Shown: positions 46,201-58,243 of the stretch, piece by piece | Numbering within the stretch: the stretch's first letter is position 1 | Layout of the letters: every line of letters begins with the position of its first letter | Assembly (NCBI GenBank): GCA_003024175.1 | Contig: MDYQ01000395.1 | Location: 108,122 to 172,121, forward strand | Origin: Planoprotostelium fungivorum | Taxonomy: Eukaryota > Evosea > Variosea > Cavosteliida > Cavosteliaceae | Length of the DNA stretch: 64,000 bases | Reading direction: 5' to 3' | The notes under the pieces: generated by a model | Database searches by the model: none | Told to the model about the DNA's origin: nothing | Seen by the model: the letters and a program-made list of their open reading frames with translations, nothing else | Position numbers and translations under genes: made by a program

Positions 46201-49200
46201 AGAATTCGGGGTAAGTCTTGTCGACGCACTCCTTGTCCAATATGACGATACCTGTCTACGTAAGTCGCGTGGATTCGGTGGAAATTTCAGTGACACACCG
46301 GGGACTCTGGTACCGAGAACGGCGAAGCTCATGGCAATGCGGTGGTCCAAGTAACACTCGATGTTTCCACCGTGCAGCCTGCAGTCGATCGGTACAACGA
46401 TCGCCATGGGTTTTAGGGTTTAAGAGATCTCACTTGCTGATGTCTCCCGCCACTCCATCTACTTCGAGGCCATCTTCTAGCTCCCTGGCTACCACTCCTA
46501 ATTTAGCTAACTCGGTTACCATGGCTAGAATACGATTGCACTCCTTGACTCTCTGAAATCTCGTGTGAATCTAGTGGAAAACTCGATGAAATTCACCTGA
46601 TTGGCGATACCTGTAATGACAGTCGTACCCTCTGCCACCGCAGCGACTGCACCTGATATGAAAATGAATTTGTCTGTCTACAACGATGTAGAACGACTCA
46701 CAGATGGTCATGAAGGTGTCGGTCATGAAATCCATGTTGACCGATACCGCTCTCAATTTCCCGTTCGCTGGGCCCTTTTTCCCATCAATTCTCCACGATG
46801 GGCCCACGGTGACTCACCTTCACCGTGGTAGAAGTGGCAGTTTGGGTTGCAGTACATCCCATGGCCTCCAATACGGTATAGAATTTGGCATCACCTGATG
46901 ACGTCATCCTGCGTTTCACTCAAATGAAATTCACCTTGAATGGAAGCCGAGCCGATGTTGTGCACCGTCACTTCACCACCCGTGATAGCTGACGCGTGTC
47001 AGACTACAACGAGCCACAAGAAATTTCGTGGAAATTTACCAGCCAGAGCGAGGGGGTAAGAGGCGGATGATGCGTCTGATTCGATAGTGAAGACTGGAGG
47101 ATTCTGATATCTTCCCAAGGGAACCCTGAAAGTGTTCTCGTCCGGAGTTTCCACGGAAATTCCGAATTGTGACATGAGCGCCGTCGTCATGTCGATGAAC
47201 GGCCTCGAGACTTGACTTTACGTACGTAAGTCGAAATTCCGCCAGAATTCCCTCACCCTCCGTGTAAGCGTAACTCCACCGGTGATTTTGCGTAAGGGGC
47301 AGATAAGAGTATGGAGGACACGTACTGAGACGACACGTTGGATGACAGATCGATGACACCTCCCGGGAGACCTTCTCCATGGACTTTGATTGGAAAGAAA
47401 CCTTCCTTCTCTGTGAATTTGATGTGACATCCCTGCGAAATTTCAGTGGGATCGGCGCGTTGTAGACGAGACCTTCTTCAGTAGAGCGTCTGTGAGATCG
47501 CGAATGGGTCTCTCCTTCAGTCTCTGACTTCCCGTCAGGGTGGACGTACCTGTGTGATATCATAAATTTCGAGATTTCCGGGAAATTTCTCACCCCCTTC
47601 GATCATGGTAACCAGGGTGGTGAGGAAACGAGATGCCGTTCCCGCGTTTCCCAGGAACAGAGGTTTCGACGGAGGAGAGAATTTCTTGATGCCCTGATTG
47701 GATGAGTGTCATCTACAACGAGCCCATTCACCTTCTCTTGAGATTCTGCAATGACTAGGGTAGTACCATCATCTTCCCAATGGAATTGGATTCCAAATTC
47801 TTTCAGCGAATCTAACATGACGCGAGTATCATCAGCCTGCAACAGTCCTCGGACTCGGCAGGGACCTTTCGATGAGATTTCAATTCACGATCGCAATCTC
47901 GCATACGCATCGCGGGAGATGATGTCGACGTCATGGACGATGTGGTGAACGCATCGATGATGTGATGAACGCATCGATGATGATGTGTGTCACCTTCTCC
48001 TAGACCACAGATGGGCAATACACGATTTGATATGGACTTGGATCCAGGCACGCTGATTTCGCCATTGATGACGGTAGGTATCACCGAAATGTGAGGCATG
48101 AGAACCTGTCTACAACGCGTCACTCTTCACCTCCCCCACCCTTCACCTCAATTTCTCGTTGTCGACGGCGACCGGATTTTCTACGACTTTTCCGATGTTC
48201 AAGAGTATCGTCGTACGTATCTTTTTTCCCAAATTTTTCTTGTCTAACGTCATCTTTGCAAATAAATCTTCTGCCGTGAGAAACTTTGGCAGATGCAGTG
48301 GCAATTTGTAGGAGCTGAGGCAACTGATGGCTGTCAGCGAGGGTAATACCGTACGTACCGACCGTATGAGCCTGCCGATGGCCGCGGGATTCTCCAGCAG
48401 ACCCATCTTGTAGGCCAATTGGGTCTCCAATACCATTCCGATCGACACACATTCACCGTGCAGCATCTCTGGCGTGACGATAGCCTCTATCGCGTGTCCG
48501 ATCGTGTGCCCGAAATTGAGAATGGATCTCAGTCCTCCCTCCCTCTCGTCCTGTGAAGAGTCAGGGAGATTTCGACGAGATTTTGCGGTCACCAGGGAGA
48601 CCACGTGGGCTTTGATACCGCCGGTGCGTAAGATGACTTTCTGGAGGAGGTCTTGGTTGCGTTCGTCGAGTATTCTGTCCGTGTTGTTCTCCAGGATAGA
48701 GAAGAGCTCTGCGTCACGGATGGCAGCAGTCTGTGAGAGATGAGAGAGATGATGATGGAAGGTGATGGAGATGATGGTGGAAGGTGATGGAGATGATGGT
48801 GGAGATGTGATGAAGATGGAACATGCGGTGAGAGATCGATCGTGGATGATGATGGAATGCGATCGTGCGAGATGGTCGACCTTGATGACTTCGGCCATTC
48901 CGTTCGAGAATTCCCTCTTAGGTAGAGTGGAGAGGAGGGAAGTGTCGATGTAGATGACTTTTGGATGATGAAAAGATCCGACGAGGTTCTTCGCTACGTC
49001 CGTGTCCACTCCAGTCTTTCCTGTCGTCCTCTTTAGAATCGCGATGACACGATGGAGTCGATGGATGGTCGTGATGTGATCACCTCCGATGCTGGAGTCC
49101 ACCATGGCTAAGAGAGTTGTTGGGATCTGGATGACAGGAACACCTCTCATGAAAGTGGAAGCGACGAAGCCACTGAGATCGCCGATCACGCCTCCGCCCA

Positions 49201-49626
49201 ATGCTGGAGATCGATCAGATGATTTCAATGTCATTGGTCAGAGATCTCACCCACGACACATGTATCACGATTGCAACCGTTGTTGATCATCCAGTCCTCT
49301 ATCTGAGCCTTGACCTCTCTGCATTTAGTTGGCTCTCCGGGTTCTAAGACTTTGACGATGAGGTTACTCTTCCCCTGCAGGTTAGCCACCTGTTTTCGGT
49401 CGGTCATTGTCATAAACTTCATTCAAACCTCTTTGCTGAATGCACTGACGAATTTGTCTCCGAAGAGTTTGAAGATATTGGAGTCCGTGATGACGACGTA
49501 CGTGGAAGATGGAACGATTTGGATGATGTCACTCGGTATCCATTCTAAAAGTTGTGAGCCCACTTTGATGGTCTCCTGCCCGTGTGCAACAGAGGACACA
49601 GACAGTCCAGGTGTTGATGATGTCAT
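43279..49626 (-). CDS. ARO1: Pentafunctional AROM polypeptide (shikimate pathway)
   Basis: ATG 49626 starts [19 protein letters not shown], and TGA 43279-43281 ends ...KLLLN. Five enzymes occur in the usual AROM order. 3-dehydroquinate synthase (about 49626-48130): [48 protein letters not shown] synthase (about 48110-46160): [41 protein letters not shown]. Shikimate kinase (about 46115-45550): [14 protein letters not shown] (P-loop), VDLDNE. Type I dehydroquinase (about 45270-44510): [15 protein letters not shown] with the catalytic His, VKLVGMA with the Schiff-base Lys. Shikimate dehydrogenase (44310-43279): [21 protein letters not shown]. Together they take DAHP to EPSP, toward chorismate and aromatic amino acids, in the cytosol. 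No catalytic motif appears missing. About 20 short introns are inferred. Confidence 0.93.
46653..46701 (-). repeat. 49-nt hairpin intron in the EPSP-synthase part of AROM
   Basis: Positions 46677-46692 read TCTACAACGATGTAGA; the intron is GTGAG to ATCAG on the gene strand. The motif in AROM introns also occurs singly at about 44112, 44901, 47005, 47460, 47711 and 48114. Confidence 0.75.
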
Positions 49627-50015
49627 CTCAGGAAAATTAGGTTTCTGGTGACGATGCTAGGATTCCACGTGATCTACAACTCATTCAGCACGACATTATT
49701 TTATCATTTCGACCACCATCTCTCTCAACAGAAAGGATCACATACACGTGCGACAGCAAGCCATGTAGTACACGATCACTGGCGGGAGGAAAGAACAAAG
49801 ACGTCAAACGTCTCATTGTGGTGCCAGATCATTCTCAGCCACCGTGTGTACTCTGCGAAGTCTTGTTCGTGGTATCGTCTTCTCTTCTATAGGGGCGCAA
49901 GAGGCGAGTAATTCCGGAAGATGTAGCGCGGAAGTTCTTGGAAGGAGAAATCTTGCGTGTTTACCCTTTTTACTACAACGGATCTTATTCGCCCCATCGC
50001 GAGCAAGGGCGGCCA
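49627..50015. other. Divergent intergenic region between AROM and a hydrolase-like gene
   Basis: Both genes start from this 390-bp stretch. CTACAAC occurs at about 49675 and 49974. I see no other clear element; promoters must lie here. Confidence 0.45.
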
Positions 50016-51084
50016 TGAGCTTCACATACAAACACATCGTCAAGATCGCTGAAGGTTTCTACAATGTCCGTGGCACGTATCGCTACAAAGGAGTAATCGA
50101 TCTGGGTGATCTGGAATGCGGCAAAGATTGAAGCTGAAAACGAGACAGGAACGCACATGTCTTTGATTCGTCTGAACAGTGGAAGGTTCTTGATCATCGA
50201 CGCTGTTCCAATGAGTGACGAACTCAAGCACGAACTGAATCACATCACTCAAGATGGTGCTCTTGTGAGGTCGATAAGAGAAATGTGTCCACTGAAGTAA
50301 AATGCAGGTTGAAGCCATGCTCCATACCCATCCATTTCACACCCTATCAGTTCCCGATCTGTACCATCTCTTTCGCAGGGTATAATTCCGAACGGTCGTA
50401 ACACGTCTAATGTCTTTCAGTCCCCCATCTATGGCACGCCGAGACATTTGAGGCGATTGAAGAATATCATTTGGACGGGAAGTCTCTTGGACTATAAAAC
50501 TCGACAAAAATGGGCTCCAGAGGTCGAAATGAGAATTCCAGACGGTGATGGATCTGATTCCATTCTTCACTGACCTCTCTTCTTCAGGCGCAGAATTCAT
50601 CAGTCCCGTTCCAGAGCAGACAAATCATTTCTCATGCGTCTTCGTCTATCACAGAGCTTCGCGAACTCTCCACGAAGATGATACCATCTTGGTCGTCACA
50701 GAGCCGAGTCTGCTATTAAGAGTCGCCACGCTCGGCAAGATGAAGAAGAACACGATGAAATTCCACCGATCCATGATGACGGTAGGTCTGCGGCCGACTC
50801 CAGAAGCTCCCCACCAGTTCATCGCCTGGGTGATTTATTCTATTTTATTCTCTCGACTGAACATCGATCAGATGAAGGAGATACTGAACGATTGGGACAT
50901 AGACAACATCGTAGCTTCTCATATCGGGAATAAGATTGGAGGAGCTAAGGAGCAGTTGTCGGCCGCGTTAGAAGAGGTCATTCCTTCGTTGGAGCTGCTG
51001 AGTCAGAAGAGGGCGAACAAGGGAACGATACAGGAGGAAACTTGTGAGCCTGATGACAACATCGAAGGATGTGAGTGTGGATGA
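50016..51084 (+). CDS. Metallo-beta-lactamase-fold hydrolase-like protein
   Basis: ATG 50016 gives MSFTYKHIVKIAEGFYNVRG. After an intron come THMSLIRLNSGRFLIIDAVP and AMLHTHPFHTLSVPDL; the HTHPFH pattern recalls the HxHxxH/D metal site of the MBL fold. YGTPRHLRRLKNIIWTG then follows, as in DUF4336-type relatives, with a second-half VSIGN-like ASHIGNKIGGAKEQL. The last Asp and His ligands were not located with confidence. Introns sit at about 50111 and 50250-50310. The tail is acidic and Cys-containing (EPDDNIEGCECG). An intracellular metal-dependent hydrolase is inferred; substrate unknown. Confidence 0.55.
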
Positions 51085-52363
51085 GAAGATGAGATCGCAC
51101 ACCGATGATGATGCTGGAGGATGGATCTCGATGATCCGAAGATATTTAAATAGATGATGCTATCTTTCTAAACCTCTCCCTCTGTTCGTCGTGCATCACG
51201 AACATCATGAAGATCATCGTAATTTATTTACATAAGAACAAGGTCGTGACCATTGGCACTTGTGGACGTGACCATTGGCACTTGTGGACGTGACAGGAGA
51301 GAGTAGCCCTTGAGGTCAGGACTGCATAATTTGTTCATGATGCAAGAACTTCGCCTGTTCATGCATGACGTAACACTTCCAGCTCTTCTGTTGCAGGTGT
51401 GGCCCGCAGAGTGATGGATCACTGCTGGAAGGCTTGCCACAAGGGTGCATGCTCTGACTATGTCGATGATTTTGTCATTTCGGTCAACTGTCTCAGCGAT
51501 ACACGTTATAGAAGGTGAGTGACTAATCGTTGACTCAGGAGTGATCTCTGTGAGAGTGAGGTGACCCTGTCTGACGATCTCGTTGTCAGCCTTGTGCAGT
51601 GAGTGATGCAAGCGCCCTTGTAGCAGATCTTTCATCATCGTGATTCGATTACATCGTACCCCAATGAGAAGTCGTGCTGACGATGCCACGCAGTTGATCG
51701 TGAGTCTCACATGTAAAGGGGCTCACCATTGGAATGCATACATGGAGTTCTATAGTGCTTATCTCACAACTCTCTTTGCTTTCTTGTAGGTGGCCACTTT
51801 TGTCTCCATCAATGTCTTCATGCCAGTTCGAGTGGAACCTTCTGCCCTCGGATCGTCAAAATCATGAGGAAGTATTCCGATATCTCCCGATGAAGAAACA
51901 GACCTGATGGCCATCCCCCCACAGATCAACCTTCGAGGTTCAGTCTGTGATGACCTCATCCCCCTATAGAGCCCGCGGTGGTGCAGAACCCAGAGTATAT
52001 ATGAAATAAAATTTGATTTTGATCTCTCTTCTTGACAGAAACACGCGTATCTCCTCAATTTAAGAGAAGGCTCGTCTTCAGAGTTCACCTCGACATGCCC
52101 TTCTATATAACCTTCCTCCGTCACGAAAAGAGGGGGCTCTCGTCTCTGTTACCTTCCCTCCTTGTCCTCCACTCCTGCCATCGTATAGAGATCTGGTAGA
52201 AAACTCGATCGATTGAGGCAGAGAACGCCGGGAAACGTGGAATTCCGTTCGATTTTCCGCATCCTACGCTTGGAGTACGAAGGGATTATTCTTGGCCGAC
52301 ACCAGTAGCCAACAGCAAGTCCTTCTTATCACACGTATCACCCTTTTACGCATTCATAACAGC
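51085..52363. other. Long intergenic stretch with doubtful minus ORFs
   Basis: Two minus-strand frames, 51228-51710 (160 codons) and 51759-52124 (121 codons), are open and could be exons of one small gene, but no domain or motif is visible. A 24-bp direct repeat with core GTGACCATTGGCACTTGTGG occurs twice at about 51247-51292. A TATATA element lies near 51992. I call no gene. Confidence 0.4.
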
Positions 52364-54328
52364 ATGAGAGCGTTCATCTTGTGCGCCATGTTGGCCTTGG
52401 CCAGCAGCGCTGTCAGCCCTATCGTCATCAAGGGAAACAAGTTCTTCAACTCCACCTCTGGTGAGACACCCTCTCTCTTCCATTTCATACAGCTCTCATT
52501 TTATCGATCGATATCGGCCACTTGCCCAATTAACTCTCGCTTAGGACAGCAGTTCTACATCGTGGGAGTCGATTACCAACCCTTCAGCTCCACCACCAAA
52601 GTAGAGCCCCTCAACCTGCAAGGTCTGCAGAGAGACGTTCCCGCCATGGTTGCCCTTGGAGTCAACACCATCCGTGTCTACCAGTCTTCTTCCTCTGTCG
52701 ATCACACAGCCGCCATGAACTACTTGGCCGACAACGGCATCTACGTCTTAGTCGATGCCACCGATCCCAACTTCTCCATCAGTAACTCGAACCCCTCGTG
52801 GAACTTGGACATCTTCAACGGCATCAAGGCCAAGATCGACAACTTCATCGCCTTCCCCAACGTCATTGGATTTTTGGGTGGAAACGAAGTCGTCAACAAC
52901 AAAACTGAGACCAACGCCGCCGCTTACGTGAAGGCTGCCGTGCGTGACATCAAGGCCTACATCAAGTCGAAGGGCTACAGCACCCCTGTCGGCTACGCCG
53001 CCACTGACGTCGATGCCAACTTTGATCTGCAGCACTATCTGAACTGCGACAGCAGAGACAACTCGATCGACTTTTACGGTCTGAACACCTACAGATACTG
53101 CGGTGAGTCTCTTCTCTCCATCCACATCCATCACATAATGTCTCACACGTCATCTCAGGTGATGTCTCTTTCAACGCCACATCTTACACCGACTACGTCA
53201 GAGACTACTCCAACTACAGCGCCCCCTTCATCTTCACCGAGTACGGCTGCAACAACGTCTTACCCAGAGTCTTCCGCGAGGTCGACTCCATCTACGGACC
53301 CAACATGGACTATTTCTTGTCCGGTGGCTTCGTCTACGAGTGGTCGCAGGAGGCTAACAACTACGGCCTCGTCAACATCTCTGCCGACGGAACCTCTCTG
53401 ACTCTCACTCAAGACTACAACAACTTGAAGGCTCGTCTGGCCAACATCAACCCCGATCGCACCAATTTGACTGCCTACAACGGTTCTACCTCCACCGTCA
53501 ACGCTTGCCCCGCCTACAACGCCGGCACCTTCCTCTCGCAGTCTAATCCCCTCCCTCCCACCCNACGGCTGCAACAACGTCTTACCCAGAGTCTTCCGCG
53601 AGGTCGACTCCATCTACGGACCCAACATGGACTACTTCTTGTCCGGTGGCTTCGTCTACGAGTGGTCGCAGGAGGCTAACAACTACGGCCTCGTCAACAT
53701 CTCCCCCGACGGAAGTTCTATATCTGTCACCCAGGACTTTAAGAATTTGATGGGCCGCCTGGCCAACATCAACCCCGACCGCACCAGCTTGACTGCCTAC
53801 AACGGTTCTACCTCCACCGTCAGCGCTTGCCCCGCCTACAACGCCGAAACGTTCAACTCTCAGTCTTACCTCCTCCCTCCCACCCCCAGCGACGCTCTTT
53901 GCTCTTGTCTCTACAGCCAGCTGGCCTGCACGACCTTCTTCCAGAATGCCACTCTGGCTAACGCAAACGCAACGTACCTGAATTACATCGCTCAGGACGT
54001 CACCTTTGTCTGCTCTAGCAACGCTTCCTTCTGCGAGGCCATCAGCAGCAACTCCGCCACCGCAAAGTACGGAATGTACTCTGGCTGCAACAGTCTACAA
54101 CGCGCCGCGTACGTTCTCAACCAGTACTACCAGGCTTACAAGGAAAGTTATGGTGACATCGCTTGCACTGGATTCCGATCGTCCAAGTTGGTGACCCCAT
54201 CGGCCAATTGTCCCAACGGAATCGTCGCTCCCACCGATGCTGACACCTCAGTCACTGGTTTGAGGGAAAATCTGCGGGCCCTCAGGCCAAAGCAATTGTT
54301 CCAACATCGCCGCATTCATTCCGCTTGA
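52364..54328 (+). CDS. GH72 glucan transglycosylase with X8 (CBM43) domain, interrupted by an assembly N
   Basis: ATG 52364 gives MRAFILCAMLALASSAVSPI, a signal peptide. After a first intron (52460-52544) the GH72 core shows VGVDYQPFS, LGVNTIRVYQ, the acid/base Glu in GGNEVVNN and the nucleophile Glu in FTEYGCN (about 53235). The X8 Cys-rich domain ([41 protein letters not shown]) is near 53890-54140. GH72/Gas-type enzymes lengthen beta-1,3-glucan in walls and bind it with X8. Between 53243 and 53563 a 321-nt segment is repeated almost exactly at 53565-53884, with one N at 53564 between. The duplicate is most likely an assembly join of near-identical copies. The C-terminus (RENLRALRPKQ) lacks the usual GPI hydrophobic end. 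Two paralogues joined is the alternative. Confidence 0.8.
53564..53564. other. Ambiguous base at a contig join
   Basis: The only N I noticed sits between two near-identical 321-nt units (53243-53563 and 53565-53885). Dropping it would leave the two units in frame (321 = 3x107), which suggests a gap placeholder rather than a real base. Confidence 0.8.
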
Positions 54329-54555
54329 GTTTCTGAGAACAATAAGGTTGTACGAGATTCAAGACGAATAAAACCAGCCGTTCATCAGGGATATCGGTGC
54401 AATCGTATCATAAGCAGCATCACGGGTTTTATCGTTACAACATCATCTCCATAAAACATACCACATGCTCGCCGATATAACGCTCATCTGATTCCAATGA
54501 CATCGCATAACTTGTGATGTAAGACTCGCACTCAAAGATTCTTTATCGATTCTTC

Positions 54556-57204
54556 TCAGCAGAGACAAAAGAGGACCATGAATACTGCAGAGAGGACAGA
54601 TGCCTTGACCATGAAGCTGTCACTCGAGATGTTGATTGTGGGGATCACAGATGTATCTGTGAAAGACACAGAGGCAGATGTCGTGGTCGTGGCATCTGCG
54701 CTGGATGAGTTGGTGCCATGCTGTTCATTCTCTGACGAAGATACGACAGAAGACGTGGACGAAGAAGAGCTGGAAGAGAGTACAGCGGTGGGGAATAAGA
54801 AGCTAGAGGACGATGTGGACAGGGTAGAGGATGTAGACGTAGACTGTACGGAGATAGTCGAGTCAGTAGAGCCGACAGTGGATGTAGAGGGAGATTCAGT
54901 CGAAAACTCCTCAGCGCTGGTAGACTCTTCGGAGCTGATGGAGCTGGTGGAGCTGCTCGGCTCGGTGGATGATGTACTGGACGTGGAGGGATAGAGGTTA
55001 TACTCGGTGTCGTAGCCCACGTTCAGTCCGTCACCTGATGTTCCATTACGATAAAATCGTCGCTCGATGACTCACTAGTGCCCAATTCGGTCGTCATCTG
55101 TCCTTGTCCTCTCACTAACACGATGAACTGAGATAGAGGAGAGGTGTTGGTCTGCAGGCTGTTGCTAGCGGGCATATAAGAATCGTATACTGCTCTTTTT
55201 GCTAGGATTCTCGGATTTGCAACAGAAATGAGACTGCTGGTCGATCCGGTGATGTTGACTGAAAACATGCCAGCGGAGGCTGTGAGGGGAGGATACTGAA
55301 GGATCAACAGACCGTCCACGTCGTAGGTCTGTCCGTATACTCCTTGTCCGCTGATGGGAACTGTTCATCTGTCGGTGAATGGAGTGTAGATGATGCCACT
55401 CACCGAGGGTAAAGTTGATTGTCATGGGTGATGGGTCTCCCAGTTGTACGTACAGGATGTCGTCGGAGCAAGTGACAGTGTACAGGGTCGTGTTCTCGTC
55501 TTCGTAGAACGATGTCATGGATGTGTTCGAATATAGATAGACAGAGCTGGATGAGTTACTGGGAATGCCATCACTTCTGATGCAGTATCCCTGAGGTGGC
55601 TGGATGACGAATGCACTGTATTGGGGAGGAATATCGAAGGTAGAGTCGTCCGTGACGGTGTAACACACTGACGTTGCATCAGTTGAAGTGCAGAAGGTGC
55701 AATGACTCACGATCGAAGATGCCATAATTGATGGAGCCGAAATAATCGAAAGAGGTCTCCATGGAGCTGCCATGTCATCATCAGAGACGCATGACTTTTA
55801 TCCTCTCACCAAGTAGTCTGCACTCCGAGCTGGTTCGGTAGATTACCACTAAATGGATCTGAGATGATGCCAGTGGGCACGTTGATCTGGTAGAAACCTG
55901 TGGGAAGATTTGTTTGTTCCGTCCCGGCATTGATGCTGATCGGTTCATCTGTGAGATGTGAGATGTCGCATCGTACGACATTGATGTCTCACAGGGTCCG
56001 TTCACTTGGATGGACAGATTGATACTGCTATCATTGCCGCAGTTGAATACGGCATCGAACGATCCAGGTTGAGTTTGGATCGTATTACCGTTGATGAAAC
56101 CTCCCGTGGACGTGACTCCGGTGTTGACCAGCTTGACGAGAGCATAGTTGTCGGAAGAGTCTCCGTACGTCTGACATATGGCAATGTAGTTACCCGACGT
56201 AGAGGCGTTCAGTGTGGCGAGTGTCTCAGTGGAGATGGCAGTTAAGTTGAACGCACCGTTACCGAAAGTGAATGAGTTACAAGACCGAGCGGGGACGAGC
56301 TATAAATTGGGTGAACACATGGTCACCCATCGATGTGATTCACTCACATTCAAGTTGGTCGATTGAGATTGATCCACGAGAACTACGGCATCTTGCGAAG
56401 AGCAGACGCTAGCAGAGGCATAGTACGTCTCTCCTTTGTACATGAAGGAAGAGCCAAAGATGAAACCATTCACTAGCACCGAATAGGTCTGTGGATAGGT
56501 TGTGGCGTACAGCGGGTGGACTGATGTGAATGTCAGCAACTCTACGAACAAAATGTTTACCTGAACCCCTGGTGGTCAATGTGACGTTAGCAGCTACATT
56601 GATGCGGTCACTGAAGCCCACTGAATTGTCGAAGAAGAAGAAGGAGCTCGGAGTAGAGAGGGAATAGATGTATGGAACGTTGGACGAGAATTCATAGCTG
56701 GTATCATTCAAAGAGGTGTAGGTCTGTCCCAGAGTGATCTGAACGATATCTAATATCGTCAATTGGTCACAGATAACGAGCTGTGGATGACGATGATGAT
56801 GGATTGGATGATGTGGGAGCGAAACGCTTGAACCCAGATATATTCACCTGATTGGATCACAGTGAGAATTACGGGGTTTGGAAAGACAATGATCTCATTA
56901 CTATAGGTACCCACAACGACCTGATAGGTAGTACAGGTGGTAGTCGAGTCATAGACGAGTCGTTCGTCGCATAAGCTTGCGGAGAAGGTTGGGCCAGAAA
57001 GTCCACCAAATTTGATGTTAAAGACGGCAGGCGCGTCTGCCTTATAGATGGGAGAGAAGTAGCCGGTGGTCGGAACGACAGTGAACGATGTCTCATAGAC
57101 CTGAGGGAGGTGAGACGGAGAAGATGAAGGTGATGGGGAGGGAGACTCACAAGGGCCTGAGAGAGAGCGATACAGAGGAGGAAGAGAGAAAGGGCGCCTC
57201 TCAT
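54556..57204 (-). CDS. Large secreted N-glycoprotein with Ser/Thr stalk and C-terminal anchor signal
   Basis: ATG 57204 gives MRGALSLFLLCIALSQAL, a signal peptide, cut by the first intron. The mature chain, spliced from about eight exons, is rich in Thr, Ser, Asn and aromatic residues with repeating beta-like segments: FTVVPTTGYFSPIY, ANVTLTTRGS, SYLVSNGFIF-like stretches. N-x-S/T sites are frequent. The last part (about 55000-54560) is a Ser/Thr-rich stalk (STSSTSSTEPSSSTSSISS) followed by a short hydrophobic end (KASVLSAVFMVLFCLC), fitting GPI anchoring. No known domain is recognised; an adhesin or surface coat protein is plausible. A weak relic of a related exon lies at about 57716-57830. 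Confidence 0.6.
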
Positions 57205-58243
57205 CTTGTTGCTACCGATAGAAAATGAACGACAGCGCGCCAAACGATCGACCGTACGTTCACCGAATGAGATACAAAGGTGCGATGATAAATGGGAACA
57301 GAAGCGGAAAGGTGAAGGGATGAGTATACCCACATTAGGCGTGTTCTATTCTGATGGAAGTCAAGCATAAAAAACTGCGTAAGGTGAACATCTTTCTGAA
57401 GAAAAGGGGTACTCTTTACTCACCCGGTCTGATCCGATAGACATACGACCGGCGTTCTCCAGAGACACGCTCATCATGGACACACTGTGAACTCACCTCT
57501 ACGTCTCTCACAGAGGAAAGAGAGGGTCGCTGTGGTGTTGTCTGGTGATGAGTTGAAAGAAGCAATCGCGACCTCAATTGGTGTACTGAATACCAAAAGC
57601 CTGACAATCATCGGACCTTTTCTGCAGAAAAATGCGTGCACCTTACGCGGTTTTTATGCTTGAGCTCCATCAAAATATCAAAACATATCCTAATAGGGAG
57701 CAGTAGGGAGGTTCATCACTCCACTGACCGCGACGATGAATTGAGACGCCGCAGAAGTGTTGGTCTGTTGGGCGAACCCGGGGATCTGCATAGACTTTGC
57801 TCGAATACTGAGGGTGTACCCCCGGAAGCGCTCATCGTTCGCATCTCCTTTTTTCAACACGCGGCACGATAACGCAAAACACTGTGGTCTTCTTAACGCA
57901 CTTTTTTTACGATTTTGATCGAAACGACTCCATTGATTTCGTTCTCCTGTTTGACATCATGACAGCAGCATAGAACGGAGAATCTATAGCGAATCGATTG
58001 CGTCTGGAGCCCCAAGAGAAGGACCTCACAGAGAATGTGCTCCACAGTGGAGACGAATTCAATCGTTGAAGCCCATTCGATGGATGAGACCAGCAGACAC
58101 GGAGATGGAAGGAGTTGACTTCGTGACCAAAATTGGAAATTTCGGATTAAAGGAGAATGAAATGGAGTTGGCAGTTCCGTGGCACGAAAACGCTCTGTCG
58201 TGATCAAATTTCACACAACGACCACACGAACACAAGAGATAAC
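57205..58243. other. Intergenic, one paralogous relic
   Basis: Apart from the relic below, several open frames on both strands (for example minus 57893-58207) show no motif and I call none. Confidence 0.4.
57716..57830 (-). pseudogene. Relic exon related to the 54.6-57.2 kb secreted protein
   Basis: Minus-strand translation gives GFAQQTNTSAASQFIVAVSG, which parallels NSLQTNTSPLSQFIVLVRG at about 55170-55110 in the neighbouring gene. Flanking sequence gives no gene model, so I read it as a fragment from a duplication. It could be an exon of an unrecognised gene. Confidence 0.45.

Noticed and set aside
52748-53180. Minus-strand frames over GH72
   Set aside because: The plus strand carries catalytic motifs of GH72; these are shadows.
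54578-54994. Acidic plus-strand frame
   Set aside because: It is opposite the Ser/Thr stalk of the secreted gene, which has a signal peptide and spliced structure.
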